The translations under genes and the position numbers were made by a program. A DNA stretch of 64,000 nucleotides from an uncultured Bacteroidota bacterium (GTDB lineage Bacteria; Bacteroidota; Bacteroidia; Flavobacteriales; Flavobacteriaceae). Of the stretch, positions 8,170 through 16,782 are shown one piece after another. The DNA lies in assembly GCA_902535165.1 (NCBI GenBank), contig CACASE010000001.1, positions 1 to 64,000 of the forward strand. Reading direction: 5' to 3'. Under the pieces are notes generated by a model. The model had not been told where the DNA came from. It was given only the letters and a program-made list of their open reading frames with translations, and searched no databases. How positions within the stretch are numbered: position 1 is the stretch's first letter; the number at the start of each line of letters is the position of its first letter.

Positions 8170-9228
8170 ATGAATATTAATAATAACTGTGTGAAAAGTA
8201 TAATTCTAATTTTATTTTTTTTCCTTAGCGTTAGTGCACAAGAAAAAAAATATATTCTTAATACTGTTGCATTTTATAATGTTGAAAATCTTTTTGATAT
8301 AAATGATGACCCTAATAACAGTTGGGACGAAGCTAGAACACCTGAGGGAGAAGATAAATGGACTGAAAAAAAATATACTATAAAACTTAATAATCTTGCA
8401 AAGGTTTTGCCAATTATAGGCTCAGATGTAACAAATAGTCATCCCGCTATTTTAGGACTGTGTGAGGTTGAAAACAAACAAGTACTTATCGATTTAGTTT
8501 CAACTGAGAAAATGAAAAATCTTAATTATGGGATTATTCACTTTGATTCCAAAGATTGGAGAGGTATTGATGTAGCTCTACTTTTTGACACAACTAAATT
8601 TATCCCGAGAAAAGCAAAAACTTATCCTTTAAAGGTTGAATATAGAGGTAAACCAAGTTTTTCAAGAGATGTACTTGTTGTTTTTGGGTTTTTAGAAAAA
8701 GAACCAATTAATTTTATTGTAAATCACTGGCCTAGTAGAGGAGGTGGTCAACCTAGTATTGCTCAAAGATTTAAAGCAGGTGAATTAAACAGAAGAATCA
8801 TTGATTCAATTTTGTCTATAAATCCAAAATCTAAAATTATTTCGATGGGTGATTTTAATGATGATCCTGGTGATCCAAGTATTAAAGTTGCACTAAAAAC
8901 AAAATCTGATAGAAATACAACTAAGTTTAATGAGATGTATAATCCCATGGAATTTCTTCATGAAGAAAAATACTACTGGACTTACCTATATAAAGGCAAG
9001 GGGAATATGCTTGACCAATTAATTATATCTGGCTCATTAATAGATGAGGATAGTAAATTAAGATTTCTTAAAGCAGGGGTATTTAACAAAAAATGGTTAT
9101 TAAATGGCAGGGAAAAAGGTAGATGGGCAGGTTATCCTACGCCAAATGTAATTTATGGTAAATTTGATCCTAATGGATATAGTGATCACCTACCAGTTTT
9201 TCTTTATTTAGCTAAAGAAATTGATTGA
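8170..9228 (+). CDS. secreted endonuclease/exonuclease/phosphatase family protein
   Basis: A 352-residue exported protein with signal peptide (hydrophobic residues about 9-23, ending SVSAQ). The EEP fold is shown by FYNVENLFD (Asn), LGLCEVENK (metal Glu), FIVNHWPSRGGGQ (catalytic His), ISMGDFNDDPGDPS (Asp/Asn pair) and YSDHLPVFLYL (terminal Asp-His). Relatives with the WPSRxGG motif are common exported phosphodiesterases or nucleases in Flavobacteriia and may scavenge phosphate or nucleotides from extracellular DNA. The substrate is not determined. Its 3' end overlaps the convergent glycosyltransferase gene by 21 bases. Confidence 0.88.
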   Translation: MNINNNCVKSIILILFFFLSVSAQEKKYILNTVAFYNVENLFDINDDPNNSWDEARTPEGEDKWTEKKYTIKLNNLAKVLPIIGSDVTNSHPAILGLCEVENKQVLIDLVSTEKMKNLNYGIIHFDSKDWRGIDVALLFDTTKFIPRKAKTYPLKVEYRGKPSFSRDVLVVFGFLEKEPINFIVNHWPSRGGGQPSIAQRFKAGELNRRIIDSILSINPKSKIISMGDFNDDPGDPSIKVALKTKSDRNTTKFNEMYNPMEFLHEEKYYWTYLYKGKGNMLDQLIISGSLIDEDSKLRFLKAGVFNKKWLLNGREKGRWAGYPTPNVIYGKFDPNGYSDHLPVFLYLAKEID

Positions 9229-10185
9229 TGATTTTTTTTGACCAGAAAAATTAAAAAACTTCTCCATTACCAAAAGTGATATAATTTTTTCATCTCTTTT
9301 GTCTCTAAACTGATTAACATAATTATTAGCGTTTGAAGAAATTTCTTTTAACTTATCTAAATTTTCAGTGTAATACTCTAACTTATCATTTAGGTCTGAG
9401 TAATCATCTTTAATTTCTATATAATGAAAATTAGGAATTAAGGTAGCTTCCATAAACCAGGATTCAAACTTTGGTTTTGGCATTACAGCAACTGAATTTG
9501 AAGACATAACCCATTTCAAATTAGATGCTACATCATTTCCCTCGATACATAAAATAAATTTATGCTTCAAATGATAGTCAATCGATACCTTTTTTTTAAA
9601 CCATTGATCATGTTTTGTTCCACTATTTATTTGTCCTAAATCACAGTAAGGATTGTCAAAATGTTTTATGTAAAAATCAATTCTTTGCTTTTGATGAACA
9701 GCAGCTCTTCCAAATAAAATATCTTTTTTTTCCTCAATTGGAGTAATATCATTTACATATAAGAAGTGTCTGACCTTATTAAGTTTTAGAATAATTGAAT
9801 TTTTATTTTCAGCATTAATTGGCCTTGATTTAACAAATGAAACCTCTTCAGGAACATAGTTAATATCTCCAAATAAAAAATTTGCTTTTAAAGATTTTGG
9901 AAAATATTTTACTATTGAGTAAGAATCAAAAAAATATGTTTTGCCTTTACTTTTAATTTGTAAATCAGATAATTTTGACCAAGTTTTATTTGTAGATATT
10001 TTGTTTTCTATTTTATTATAATAATTAACTCTTTTTAGGATATAATCTAATTTATTGTCTGGTATTGAAATTAAAAGGTGTTGTAGTTTATTTTTATAAA
10101 AAAAATTTGGAATCAGTAAAGAAAAAAAACCCTTGAAATAATATAAAAACTTATTATTCTTAAAATTTTTTTTAATTATTATCAT
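9208..10185 (-). CDS. glycosyltransferase family 90 (CAP10/LpsA-like)
   Basis: A 325-residue protein without a signal peptide. The middle and C-terminal parts match the GT90 pattern: FGRAAVHQKQRIDFYIKHF, then the signature CIEGNDVASNLKWVMSSNSV and the MPKPKFESWFMEATLIPNFHYIEI segment, which includes conserved acidic and Trp residues for nucleotide-sugar binding. Bacterial members (LpsA type) add sugars to lipopolysaccharide core. It stands alone here with no other LPS genes, so acceptor and sugar are unknown. Very A+T rich with many Lys/Asn/Phe codons, like its neighbours. Confidence 0.8.
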   Translation of the reverse strand: MIIIKKNFKNNKFLYYFKGFFSLLIPNFFYKNKLQHLLISIPDNKLDYILKRVNYYNKIENKISTNKTWSKLSDLQIKSKGKTYFFDSYSIVKYFPKSLKANFLFGDINYVPEEVSFVKSRPINAENKNSIILKLNKVRHFLYVNDITPIEEKKDILFGRAAVHQKQRIDFYIKHFDNPYCDLGQINSGTKHDQWFKKKVSIDYHLKHKFILCIEGNDVASNLKWVMSSNSVAVMPKPKFESWFMEATLIPNFHYIEIKDDYSDLNDKLEYYTENLDKLKEISSNANNYVNQFRDKRDEKIISLLVMEKFFNFSGQKKSSINFFS

Positions 10186-10236
10186 TATATCAACAAAAGG
10201 TACAAATTAAATATTTTTAATACTTATTTTTAATTG

Positions 10237-11043
10237 ATGAGAATTTTAAAGCTGATAAGGAACTTTGGAAAACTTAATAAAGATTATTACAAGTATGCCT
10301 TTATTGAAATTTTTTTAATCATTGCAGGTATTTTGATAGCTCTTGAGGTTAACAATGCAAATGAAAATAGAAAAATTAAAGCTGAAGAAGAAAAAGTTCT
10401 TCTTTCCCTTCACAATGAAATATCATCCAGTCTAGTAAATCTTAATTTTGTTCTGTCAAAAAAAAGACAAATTATTAATGCTGGTACTGTAATACTAAAG
10501 CATACTGGTCCAAAAGGAGAATGGAAATCAGAGCAAAAATTTGATAGTTTAATTTACTATGTATTTTTTTCAGGTTGGAGACACGTTCCTCAGGAAGGAG
10601 TGTTAAATGAAATCCTTAATTCAGGTAAATTATCAATTATAAGTGATTCAAATCTAAAAGTACAGATCTCTTCATTACCCAAAACTTTTTCTCAAATTCT
10701 AGAGGAAGATCGAGTGTTAAGAACTGGTATATGGCAATACTTTAATCCCTTTTTAAATAAAGTTAGTTCTGTTAGAAATTCAACAAACTACATTGAATTA
10801 ACCGAATTTTCGAGTGGAGCCTTAGGTTTCTCCAAATTTGATTTTGAAACAAATGACCTACTTAAAAATAAAGAATTTGAAAATATTATATCAATGCAAT
10901 CAAGTTATTTAAAATTTAATGTAGAAATGCTAGAAAAATTAAAAATCAAATACAAAAAAATTCAAGATATGGTTGAGAAAAAATACCCTAAAATAGACTA
11001 CTTAACTCTAAGAGAAAATATTGATCGAGGAGTTTGGAATTGA
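10237..11043 (+). CDS. DUF6090 family membrane-anchored protein
   Basis: About 268 residues. The N-terminus has a short cytoplasmic basic segment, one membrane span (YAFIEIFLIIAGILIALEV, about residues 18-36) and then NNANENRKIKAEEE, the typical beginning of DUF6090 proteins, followed by a long helical soluble domain. The start is placed on the ATG at 10237 rather than the TTG one codon before. Function of the family is unknown; a related gene occurs at 41653. The helical domain contains a GVLNEILNSGKLSIISD segment that recurs in the paralogue as a similar NSMISSGDIKFI stretch. Confidence 0.75.
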   Translation: MRILKLIRNFGKLNKDYYKYAFIEIFLIIAGILIALEVNNANENRKIKAEEEKVLLSLHNEISSSLVNLNFVLSKKRQIINAGTVILKHTGPKGEWKSEQKFDSLIYYVFFSGWRHVPQEGVLNEILNSGKLSIISDSNLKVQISSLPKTFSQILEEDRVLRTGIWQYFNPFLNKVSSVRNSTNYIELTEFSSGALGFSKFDFETNDLLKNKEFENIISMQSSYLKFNVEMLEKLKIKYKKIQDMVEKKYPKIDYLTLRENIDRGVWN

Positions 11044-11050
11044 TTATAGA

Positions 11051-12370
11051 TTAAAATATTCTTGTTTGTAACCACATCTTTTGAAATTTGTTAGTTGGAT
11101 CATATCTTTCTGCTTGAAATTTTATATTGAATTTTCTGTCACGTGGATCATTACCTACACCTGAAACATACATCCAATTTCCATAATTACTATGTACGTC
11201 ATAATCAATTAATTGTGATTCAAAATACCTAGCACCCCATCTCCAATCAATATTCAACTCCTTCGCTAAATAACTAGCAACGTTTTGTCTTCCTCTATTA
11301 CTCATCCAGCCTGTATATTTAAGCTCTAACATATTAGCATTTACAAATGGTTCATTTGTTAATCCATCAACCCATTTATCAAAAATTTTATTTTCTGTAT
11401 TCCAATGATAATCTTTTTCCAAAATACCTCCAATTTTAAATATTTTATTTCTATACTTCATAGAGATATATTTAAAAAAATCTCTCCATATTAATTCAAA
11501 AATCAACCAATAAGTTGACTGATTTTTTAAAATATTTTTTTCATATTCCTTTATTTCCCAGAATATTTCGCGTGCAGAAATTGATCCATTAGAAAGCCAA
11601 GATGAAAATTTTGAACTGTAATCTTGGCCAATTAATCCATTTCTAGTTTGTTTATAAAAATTTATCTTTTTTGATTGCCAGAGATAAAAGTCTAACCTTT
11701 CTTTAGCTGCATTATAGCCACCTTTGAATTTGAATGCACTCCTTGAATCTATTTCAAAATCTTCAAGACCTAAATCCGACAAACTTGGGGTTAGGTAATC
11801 ATCCCTCAACAAATTATCTTCTAATAATTTTTTAGGGTATTCTACTAAATCTTTAACATTTAACTTTTTTTCACAATGCTTTCTGAAGTTTGTAAAAACA
11901 TTAGAAATATTATTAATATCTAGATCATCCGGATCGTATAAAAACTGACTATAAAATGACTTAAAATTTATATTATTGTATTTATTCTTTAATTTATCCT
12001 CTTCTTCAACCTCTTCATGTGTCCACTCTTTTTGGAAGAAAATATTTTTAATTTTTTGCTGAGATATTACCCTTATTAATTCTTCAACTGGATCTCCAAT
12101 TGTAATAATCAATGTAATATTAATTCTTTTTAAATCTTCTTTGAGATTTTCAATAGTTTCTAACAGAAATTTAGCTCTAAATTTGTCAATCCTAGGAAAT
12201 CCAAGATTGGTCATTTTAAACATAGATAAATTAAAGCAGTAAAAACCAATTACTTTACCCGGAGCTGATAATGCTGAATTAAGAGCTAGGTTATCATTAA
12301 TTCTTAAATCATTTCTAAACCAGACTAATGACTTAGTTTCCTTTGCATCTTTTACTACAATACTTGACAT
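11051..12370 (-). CDS. cryptochrome DASH family flavoprotein
   Basis: A 439-residue DNA photolyase/cryptochrome. The N-terminal alpha/beta antenna domain begins [14 protein letters not shown] (residues 14-27). The FAD-binding helical domain carries the photolyase signature [17 protein letters not shown] with the conserved NRGRQ, then [39 protein letters not shown]. The [14 protein letters not shown] segment is characteristic of the DASH subfamily, which repairs cyclobutane dimers in single-stranded or looped DNA. The ATG lies inside the 3' end of the DUF2256 gene (38-base overlap), and the extra residues [13 protein letters not shown] before the conserved core may reflect this; no later standard start fits. 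It is the last gene of an IDO-DUF2256-cry operon. Confidence 0.92.
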   Translation of the reverse strand: MSSIVVKDAKETKSLVWFRNDLRINDNLALNSALSAPGKVIGFYCFNLSMFKMTNLGFPRIDKFRAKFLLETIENLKEDLKRINITLIITIGDPVEELIRVISQQKIKNIFFQKEWTHEEVEEEDKLKNKYNNINFKSFYSQFLYDPDDLDINNISNVFTNFRKHCEKKLNVKDLVEYPKKLLEDNLLRDDYLTPSLSDLGLEDFEIDSRSAFKFKGGYNAAKERLDFYLWQSKKINFYKQTRNGLIGQDYSSKFSSWLSNGSISAREIFWEIKEYEKNILKNQSTYWLIFELIWRDFFKYISMKYRNKIFKIGGILEKDYHWNTENKIFDKWVDGLTNEPFVNANMLELKYTGWMSNRGRQNVASYLAKELNIDWRWGARYFESQLIDYDVHSNYGNWMYVSGVGNDPRDRKFNIKFQAERYDPTNKFQKMWLQTRIF

Positions 12371-12458
12371 TTTCCCAATTTTTTTCCCACTTTTTTCTCC
12401 ATGTAAAAGGCCTATTACAAACAGGACAAATTTTAGATGGCAGATTACTTTTTTTCAA
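12333..12458 (-). CDS. DUF2256 zinc-ribbon-like small protein, 41 aa
   Basis: A short gene starts at TTG (12458) inside the end of the dioxygenase gene and ends at TAA (12333) inside the start of the cryptochrome gene. The translation runs [17 protein letters not shown], then [20 protein letters not shown] and a short tail. The two CxxC / CxxxC pairs (CPVC and CSKRC) and the aromatic, basic middle match the DUF2256 family exactly in length and pattern, as I recall it. The family often occurs beside photolyase/cryptochrome genes; its function is unknown, with a zinc-bound fold or nucleic-acid binding plausible. The overlap on both sides (14 and 38 bases) implies strict co-translation with both neighbours. 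Confidence 0.85.
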   Translation of the reverse strand: MKKSNLPSKICPVCNRPFTWRKKWEKNWENVKYCSKRCKGN

Positions 12459-13878
12459 TATTTGTATCTTCTAATTTGAATTTTTTATTCAATTCAAAAA
12501 CTTTGCCAGGATTATAATTGGAGTCACTTACAATAATAAGCTGTTTATGGAGAAGTTTTAGCTTAGCTTGTAAGGAGTTTGCTGATTGTGTATATATTTT
12601 ATTTTGTTCTAAATTAAAGTTTCTATTCATTGAATGAAGTTCATTTAAAATGACCTCAATATAACTTAGCACAGATTTTATTTGATTTGGAATCCAGCTT
12701 ATAATTGGTGTTCCACCTGTGGCCTTTGCGTACTTTGTATTAGCCATAATATATTTTTGAACGAATTGCCAATGTCCATTTCTGAACTTATATATTTCCT
12801 CAACTATTGCAAGCAGATAACACATACCTATTGAGTTTTTTTCATTTTTTAGATAATGAAAAACAGATCCACCGTTCACAGAATCGATCGAAAATTTCAA
12901 ATCAATAAAAAAATTCTGAATGCATTTTGGTCTGTAAGTTCTTAAATCTAATAGATATTTAGTCAATTGATTATTTGGATAAAAATTAGTTATACCTGTA
13001 AAAATATCTTCCATAGGAATAATATTATCTTGAGCTCCTGTTTGACCTCTGAATTTTTTAGGTTTATCCCATACTCCCTCATAAATTAAACCATCATCAA
13101 ATATTTCATCATTTCCCTTAATACCCATGATAAATATCCTAAAATCATTATAATGCTTCCATCTTGATGCTACCCACATGTCTTTTCTCCTATCATTTAC
13201 AAGTTCCATTGAATGAAAGTTTTGTTTTAAATTTTTATTAAGATTTTCATTATTGTTTTTGAAAATTGCCTTCAAAGCTTGTAAAACTGAACGAACCAGC
13301 TTTGGTGAATGCTGATTTATATCGACATGATTCATAATAAATCCTGATTCATCACTAGTTCCAGAAAATTTAACACACTGATCAAGATTAGACCAATGAA
13401 AACCTTTTGATTTATCAATAAACTTATAGTTTCCTAAAGAATATGCATAATGATAATCTAACCAAGGATATACATTTAACTTTTCTGCTACCTCAACAAA
13501 AGGTTGTGCTATTTGTATTGGCAAAAATTGTCTTGCTTTCCCATATTTCTTTGTCTTAATAAATTGTTGATATGAAAGTTCCAAGGTATATGCAGAAGCT
13601 AAAAAACAATATCCTCTGTAGAGCGCTTGAATTACCATAATATCAGTTTCATTTTTAACTATGTCAAAATAATTTGTAAGCTCTTCGACCTCAACTTTAA
13701 TTTTGTTAGGAATAGACAAATATCCTTTTGAACCATCTTCTAAATTAACAGGCATATTGTCAAGTAATTTTTGTAAACCAAGATATCTTTCAGGAAGCTC
13801 TACAAGTGGAGGATTTTTGGGTAAAAAACCAAATTTTGAACCAACATCAAAAAAATTGTCTGAATAATTATTTTTCAT
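12445..13878 (-). CDS. indoleamine 2,3-dioxygenase family heme protein
   Basis: A 477-residue cytoplasmic protein resembling IDO. Evidence is the N-terminal [17 protein letters not shown], a central [13 protein letters not shown] loop corresponding to the Ser/Gly-rich loop of [16 protein letters not shown], and the C-terminal [26 protein letters not shown], in which His369 is the probable proximal heme ligand and the TGGT segment binds substrate. The family oxidatively opens the indole ring of tryptophan to give N-formylkynurenine. No kynurenine-pathway genes are adjacent, so the product's fate is unclear. It is the first gene of the operon with DUF2256 and cry-DASH, and transcription starts in the 176-base divergent region upstream. 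Confidence 0.8.
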   Translation of the reverse strand: MKNNYSDNFFDVGSKFGFLPKNPPLVELPERYLGLQKLLDNMPVNLEDGSKGYLSIPNKIKVEVEELTNYFDIVKNETDIMVIQALYRGYCFLASAYTLELSYQQFIKTKKYGKARQFLPIQIAQPFVEVAEKLNVYPWLDYHYAYSLGNYKFIDKSKGFHWSNLDQCVKFSGTSDESGFIMNHVDINQHSPKLVRSVLQALKAIFKNNNENLNKNLKQNFHSMELVNDRRKDMWVASRWKHYNDFRIFIMGIKGNDEIFDDGLIYEGVWDKPKKFRGQTGAQDNIIPMEDIFTGITNFYPNNQLTKYLLDLRTYRPKCIQNFFIDLKFSIDSVNGGSVFHYLKNEKNSIGMCYLLAIVEEIYKFRNGHWQFVQKYIMANTKYAKATGGTPIISWIPNQIKSVLSYIEVILNELHSMNRNFNLEQNKIYTQSANSLQAKLKLLHKQLIIVSDSNYNPGKVFELNKKFKLEDTNIEKK

Positions 13879-14054
13879 TAATCTATAAAATATAAATGTA
13901 TAATCAATTTAAATAATTCATTATCAATGTAATATAGAGATAAATATTTGTATCAATAGTATGCTAACTGTTATTAACAAAAATTGTCAATAATTTTCCA
14001 AAATAAATTACTAAACCCTTATTTTAATTATTAAAAATTTAGGTATTTAGATAA

Positions 14055-14501
14055 ATGGTATTTAGAAATTCTAAAGGTGAAATCTTAGATCCATTAAGTT
14101 ATACTTTACAGATTATTGATAACTATCCTGATGTTGAAATTCACATTGGAACAGATTCATATTCAGAATCAGACAATACTAGATATATAACTGCAATCGC
14201 ATACAGGTATAAAGAGGCAGGTGTTCATTATATATACTCAAAGTTTAATGTCCCAAAAATTAACGATATATGGACAAGATTATGGAAAGAAACTGAAATG
14301 AGTCTCGAAATAGCTCAAAAACTAAGACATCATCCAAAAGTAAGTTTGGAAATAGATATGGACTATAATGAGGATAAAAGATTTTTTTCAAATAAACTTG
14401 TTCCTGTTGCTAAAGGATGGGCAAATTCACTTGGCTTCAAAGTAAACATTAAACCTTACAGACAAATTGCTACCTCAGCTGCTGATTATCTTTCAAAATA
14501 A
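14055..14501 (+). CDS. YkuK family RNase H-like protein (DUF458)
   Basis: A 148-residue soluble protein. It begins with a short segment (FRNSKGEILDPLSYTLQ) followed by VEIHIGTDSYSES, the first beta strand and catalytic Asp of an RNase H-like fold, then ITAIAYRYK, a WKETEMSLEIAQKL helix with an acidic residue, and LEIDMDYNED for the next acidic residue. This order matches the YkuK family, predicted nucleases of unknown substrate. It lies 33 bases upstream of the histone-deacetylase-like gene on the same strand and may share its transcript. The 176-base divergent region before it holds the promoter, but I see no convincing element. Confidence 0.8.
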   Translation: MVFRNSKGEILDPLSYTLQIIDNYPDVEIHIGTDSYSESDNTRYITAIAYRYKEAGVHYIYSKFNVPKINDIWTRLWKETEMSLEIAQKLRHHPKVSLEIDMDYNEDKRFFSNKLVPVAKGWANSLGFKVNIKPYRQIATSAADYLSK

Positions 14502-14534
14502 TTTTTTCCTTTAATTTTATTAAATATTTCTATC

Positions 14535-15437
14535 ATGCTAAAAGTAGCTTTTGATAAATCATATAAACATCCCTTGGATGAGAATCATAGATTTCCGATG
14601 ATTAAATACGATCTTATTCCTGAACAACTTTTAAGAGAGAATACATGCAATATTGAAAATTTTTTTTCACCATCATTATTAGAAGACAATCTAGCTTTAT
14701 TAACTCACTCTAAAGATTACTATGAAAGATTCTCGTCGCTTTTATTAACTAAAAAAGAAATAAGGCCAATAGGATTTCCCATGAGCAGAGAGCTTGTATA
14801 TAGAGAGAAAAAGATAGCTAAAGGAACCATAGAATGTGTTGATTTTTCAATAAAAAATGGTATTTCAATGAATATTGCAGGTGGTACTCACCATGCATTT
14901 CGAGATAGAGGTGAGGCTTTTTGTATGTTAAATGATCAAGCAATTGGTGCTAACTATTTACTAGAAAATAATAAAGCAAATAAAATATTAATTGTCGATT
15001 TGGACGTTCATCAAGGTAATGGTACAGCTTCTATTTTTAATGAAAATAAAAATGTATTTACACTTTCATTTCATGGTAAAAAAAATTATCCATTTAAAAA
15101 AGAAATAAGTGATTTGGATGTTGATTTTCCAGATCAAACAGATGATAAGTTTTATTTAAGTAAACTAAATAATATTCTTCCAAAGGTAGTTGATGAATTT
15201 GAACCCGATTTTATATTTTACTTAGCTGGAGTTGACGTATTGGATAATGATAAACTAGGAAGATTATCTATGACAATAAAAGGGTGTAAAGAAAGGGATA
15301 AATTTGTTTTGAAACTTGCTAAAAAAAATAATATACCAATTCAAATTAGCATGGGGGGAGGTTATTCAGTTAATATCAAAGATATTTTGGAAGCTCACTC
15401 CAATACCTATAGGCTTGCACAAGAAATATTTTTTTAA
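14535..15437 (+). CDS. histone deacetylase family protein (class IV-like)
   Basis: A 300-residue zinc-dependent amidohydrolase. It shows AGGTHHAF (His119-His120), the zinc site DLDVHQGNGTA (Asp157, His159), an Asp in LAGVDVLDNDKLG, and the GGGY motif near the end, all in family order. The compact length and the FHGKKNYPF segment fit the HDAC11-like bacterial group. Substrates in bacteria may be acetylated proteins, polyamines or other acylated small molecules, so this should not be read as histone modification. It follows the YkuK-like gene with a 33-base gap and converges on merC with three bases between stops. Confidence 0.9.
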   Translation: MLKVAFDKSYKHPLDENHRFPMIKYDLIPEQLLRENTCNIENFFSPSLLEDNLALLTHSKDYYERFSSLLLTKKEIRPIGFPMSRELVYREKKIAKGTIECVDFSIKNGISMNIAGGTHHAFRDRGEAFCMLNDQAIGANYLLENNKANKILIVDLDVHQGNGTASIFNENKNVFTLSFHGKKNYPFKKEISDLDVDFPDQTDDKFYLSKLNNILPKVVDEFEPDFIFYLAGVDVLDNDKLGRLSMTIKGCKERDKFVLKLAKKNNIPIQISMGGGYSVNIKDILEAHSNTYRLAQEIFF

Positions 15438-15440
15438 TCT

Positions 15441-15818
15441 TTAGGTTTTAGGGGCACAACATTCCTCATCATCACATTGACAATATTTAAGATTGTAAAT
15501 ATGAAGACCTGCAAGAAATGCAGCAGCAGAGTAATTTAAAACCTCTGGCACATGTAAAAAATGAAACTCTTCATTAATAATTGAAAGAGTCAGAATATAA
15601 AAACCTATCCAAAACAGAGGTTTCATTATTTTTTTAGATGTTTTTTTAGCTGAATTATAAACAGCGACAAAAGAAACTGATATAAAAAGAATATTTAAAC
15701 TCGACCACCACCATATGGGAGATAAAAAAAGTAAAGGGGTAAGTACGCAATGAGCCAAACATAATGAGCTAGAAGAAGCACCAAAAATATCAGAGTTTTT
15801 TAATTCAATTATTTTCAT
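15441..15818 (-). CDS. MerC domain membrane protein
   Basis: A 125-residue protein with four predicted membrane spans. The first carries SSSSLCLAHC, the MerC signature, with Cys20 and Cys24 and His23 in position to bind mercury or another soft metal. The C-terminal tail CQCDDEECC adds four more cysteines (113, 115, 120, 121), which is unusual for a short MerC and suggests an extra metal site. No mer operon partners are adjacent. In Flavobacteriia stand-alone MerC proteins often lie near Fur-type regulators, none of which are visible here. It diverges from the SDR gene at 15922. Confidence 0.85.
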   Translation of the reverse strand: MKIIELKNSDIFGASSSSLCLAHCVLTPLLFLSPIWWWSSLNILFISVSFVAVYNSAKKTSKKIMKPLFWIGFYILTLSIINEEFHFLHVPEVLNYSAAAFLAGLHIYNLKYCQCDDEECCAPKT

Positions 15819-15921
15819 TTCAAATTATTTATGCAAATGAACAAATTTATTCCTAAATCCCCCAATCAAATAAGATGATTTGTTTAGATTAAATTAAATT
15901 ATAATAAATTTATAAACCACA

Positions 15922-16782
15922 ATGAAAAAGGTTGTTATAATAACTGGAGCATCAAGAGGATTTGGGGAGTTAATTGCAAAAAAATTTCAAAAAGAAAATT
16001 TTCAAGTTATTGCCACAATGAGAAATATTGATAGCTCTCCAAGTTTGAAAAAGCTTGATAATATTGATATAAAAAAACTTGATGTAACTGTTAAATCCGA
16101 TATTAAAAATGTTATTGACTTTACAATTATGAAATATAATAGGATAGATGTTCTAATTAATAATGCTGGATATGGAGCCATGGGATTTTTGGAAGAAGCG
16201 TCGGAAGAAGAAATTAAATATCAATATGATGTTAACTTTTTTGGGTTAATTAATTGCATTAAAGGTGTTTTGCCTCAAATGAGAAAACAAAAAGATGGTG
16301 TTATAATTAATATTTCATCCATTGCGGGACGTGTTGGCTTACCTTTCACATCTTTATACAATTCTTCAAAGTTTGCTGTAGAGGGTTTAACTGAGTGTTT
16401 GCACTATGAGCTTAGTTTGTTTGGAATTGATATCAAAACGGTTGCTCCGGGATCATTTAGAACAGGATTTCATGACTCAATAATTTATACTGAAAAAGAA
16501 AAAATAGATGATTTAAATGAAATCAGAACTAAACTAAAAACAGGTATCAAAGCAGGTATTAAAGAAGGTCCTCCTTTTCCATTTAACTACGGAAACAATA
16601 ATAATGTGTCAGAATTTGTGTATCAGTGTGCAATTAAAAAGAAAAAAATCACAAACTTTGTTGGAAGAGATACAAAAATTATCAACTTTTTCATTAAAAT
16701 TTTTGGAAAAGGACTTTTTTTTAAAATCATTAAACGAATTTGGTTTTCGAAAATTTTGTCAGGAAAAAAAAATAATGATTAA
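15922..16782 (+). CDS. SDR family oxidoreductase
   Basis: A 286-residue classical short-chain dehydrogenase/reductase. It has the NAD(P)-binding TGASRGFGE (residues 8-16), NNAGYGA, a catalytic Ser in NISSIAG and the active-site YNSSKFAVEG (Tyr-x-x-x-Lys). The C-terminus is extended by a basic, aromatic stretch (FGKGLFFKIIKRIWF) that could associate with membrane. The substrate is unknown. Its stop overlaps the start of the downstream oligopeptidase gene by 8 bases, so both are in one transcript even though their functions seem unrelated. Confidence 0.88.
   Translation: MKKVVIITGASRGFGELIAKKFQKENFQVIATMRNIDSSPSLKKLDNIDIKKLDVTVKSDIKNVIDFTIMKYNRIDVLINNAGYGAMGFLEEASEEEIKYQYDVNFFGLINCIKGVLPQMRKQKDGVIINISSIAGRVGLPFTSLYNSSKFAVEGLTECLHYELSLFGIDIKTVAPGSFRTGFHDSIIYTEKEKIDDLNEIRTKLKTGIKAGIKEGPPFPFNYGNNNNVSEFVYQCAIKKKKITNFVGRDTKIINFFIKIFGKGLFFKIIKRIWFSKILSGKKNND

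Noticed and set aside
13879..14054. Promoter or operator in the IDO/YkuK divergent region
   Set aside because: The region is AT-rich with several partial matches to TAnnTTTG, none exact at a sensible distance from either start.
16604..16774. Longer N-terminus for the oligopeptidase gene
   Set aside because: The frame is open through the end of the SDR gene, but the added residues are a shadow of that gene and would bury the lipoprotein signal that begins at 16775.
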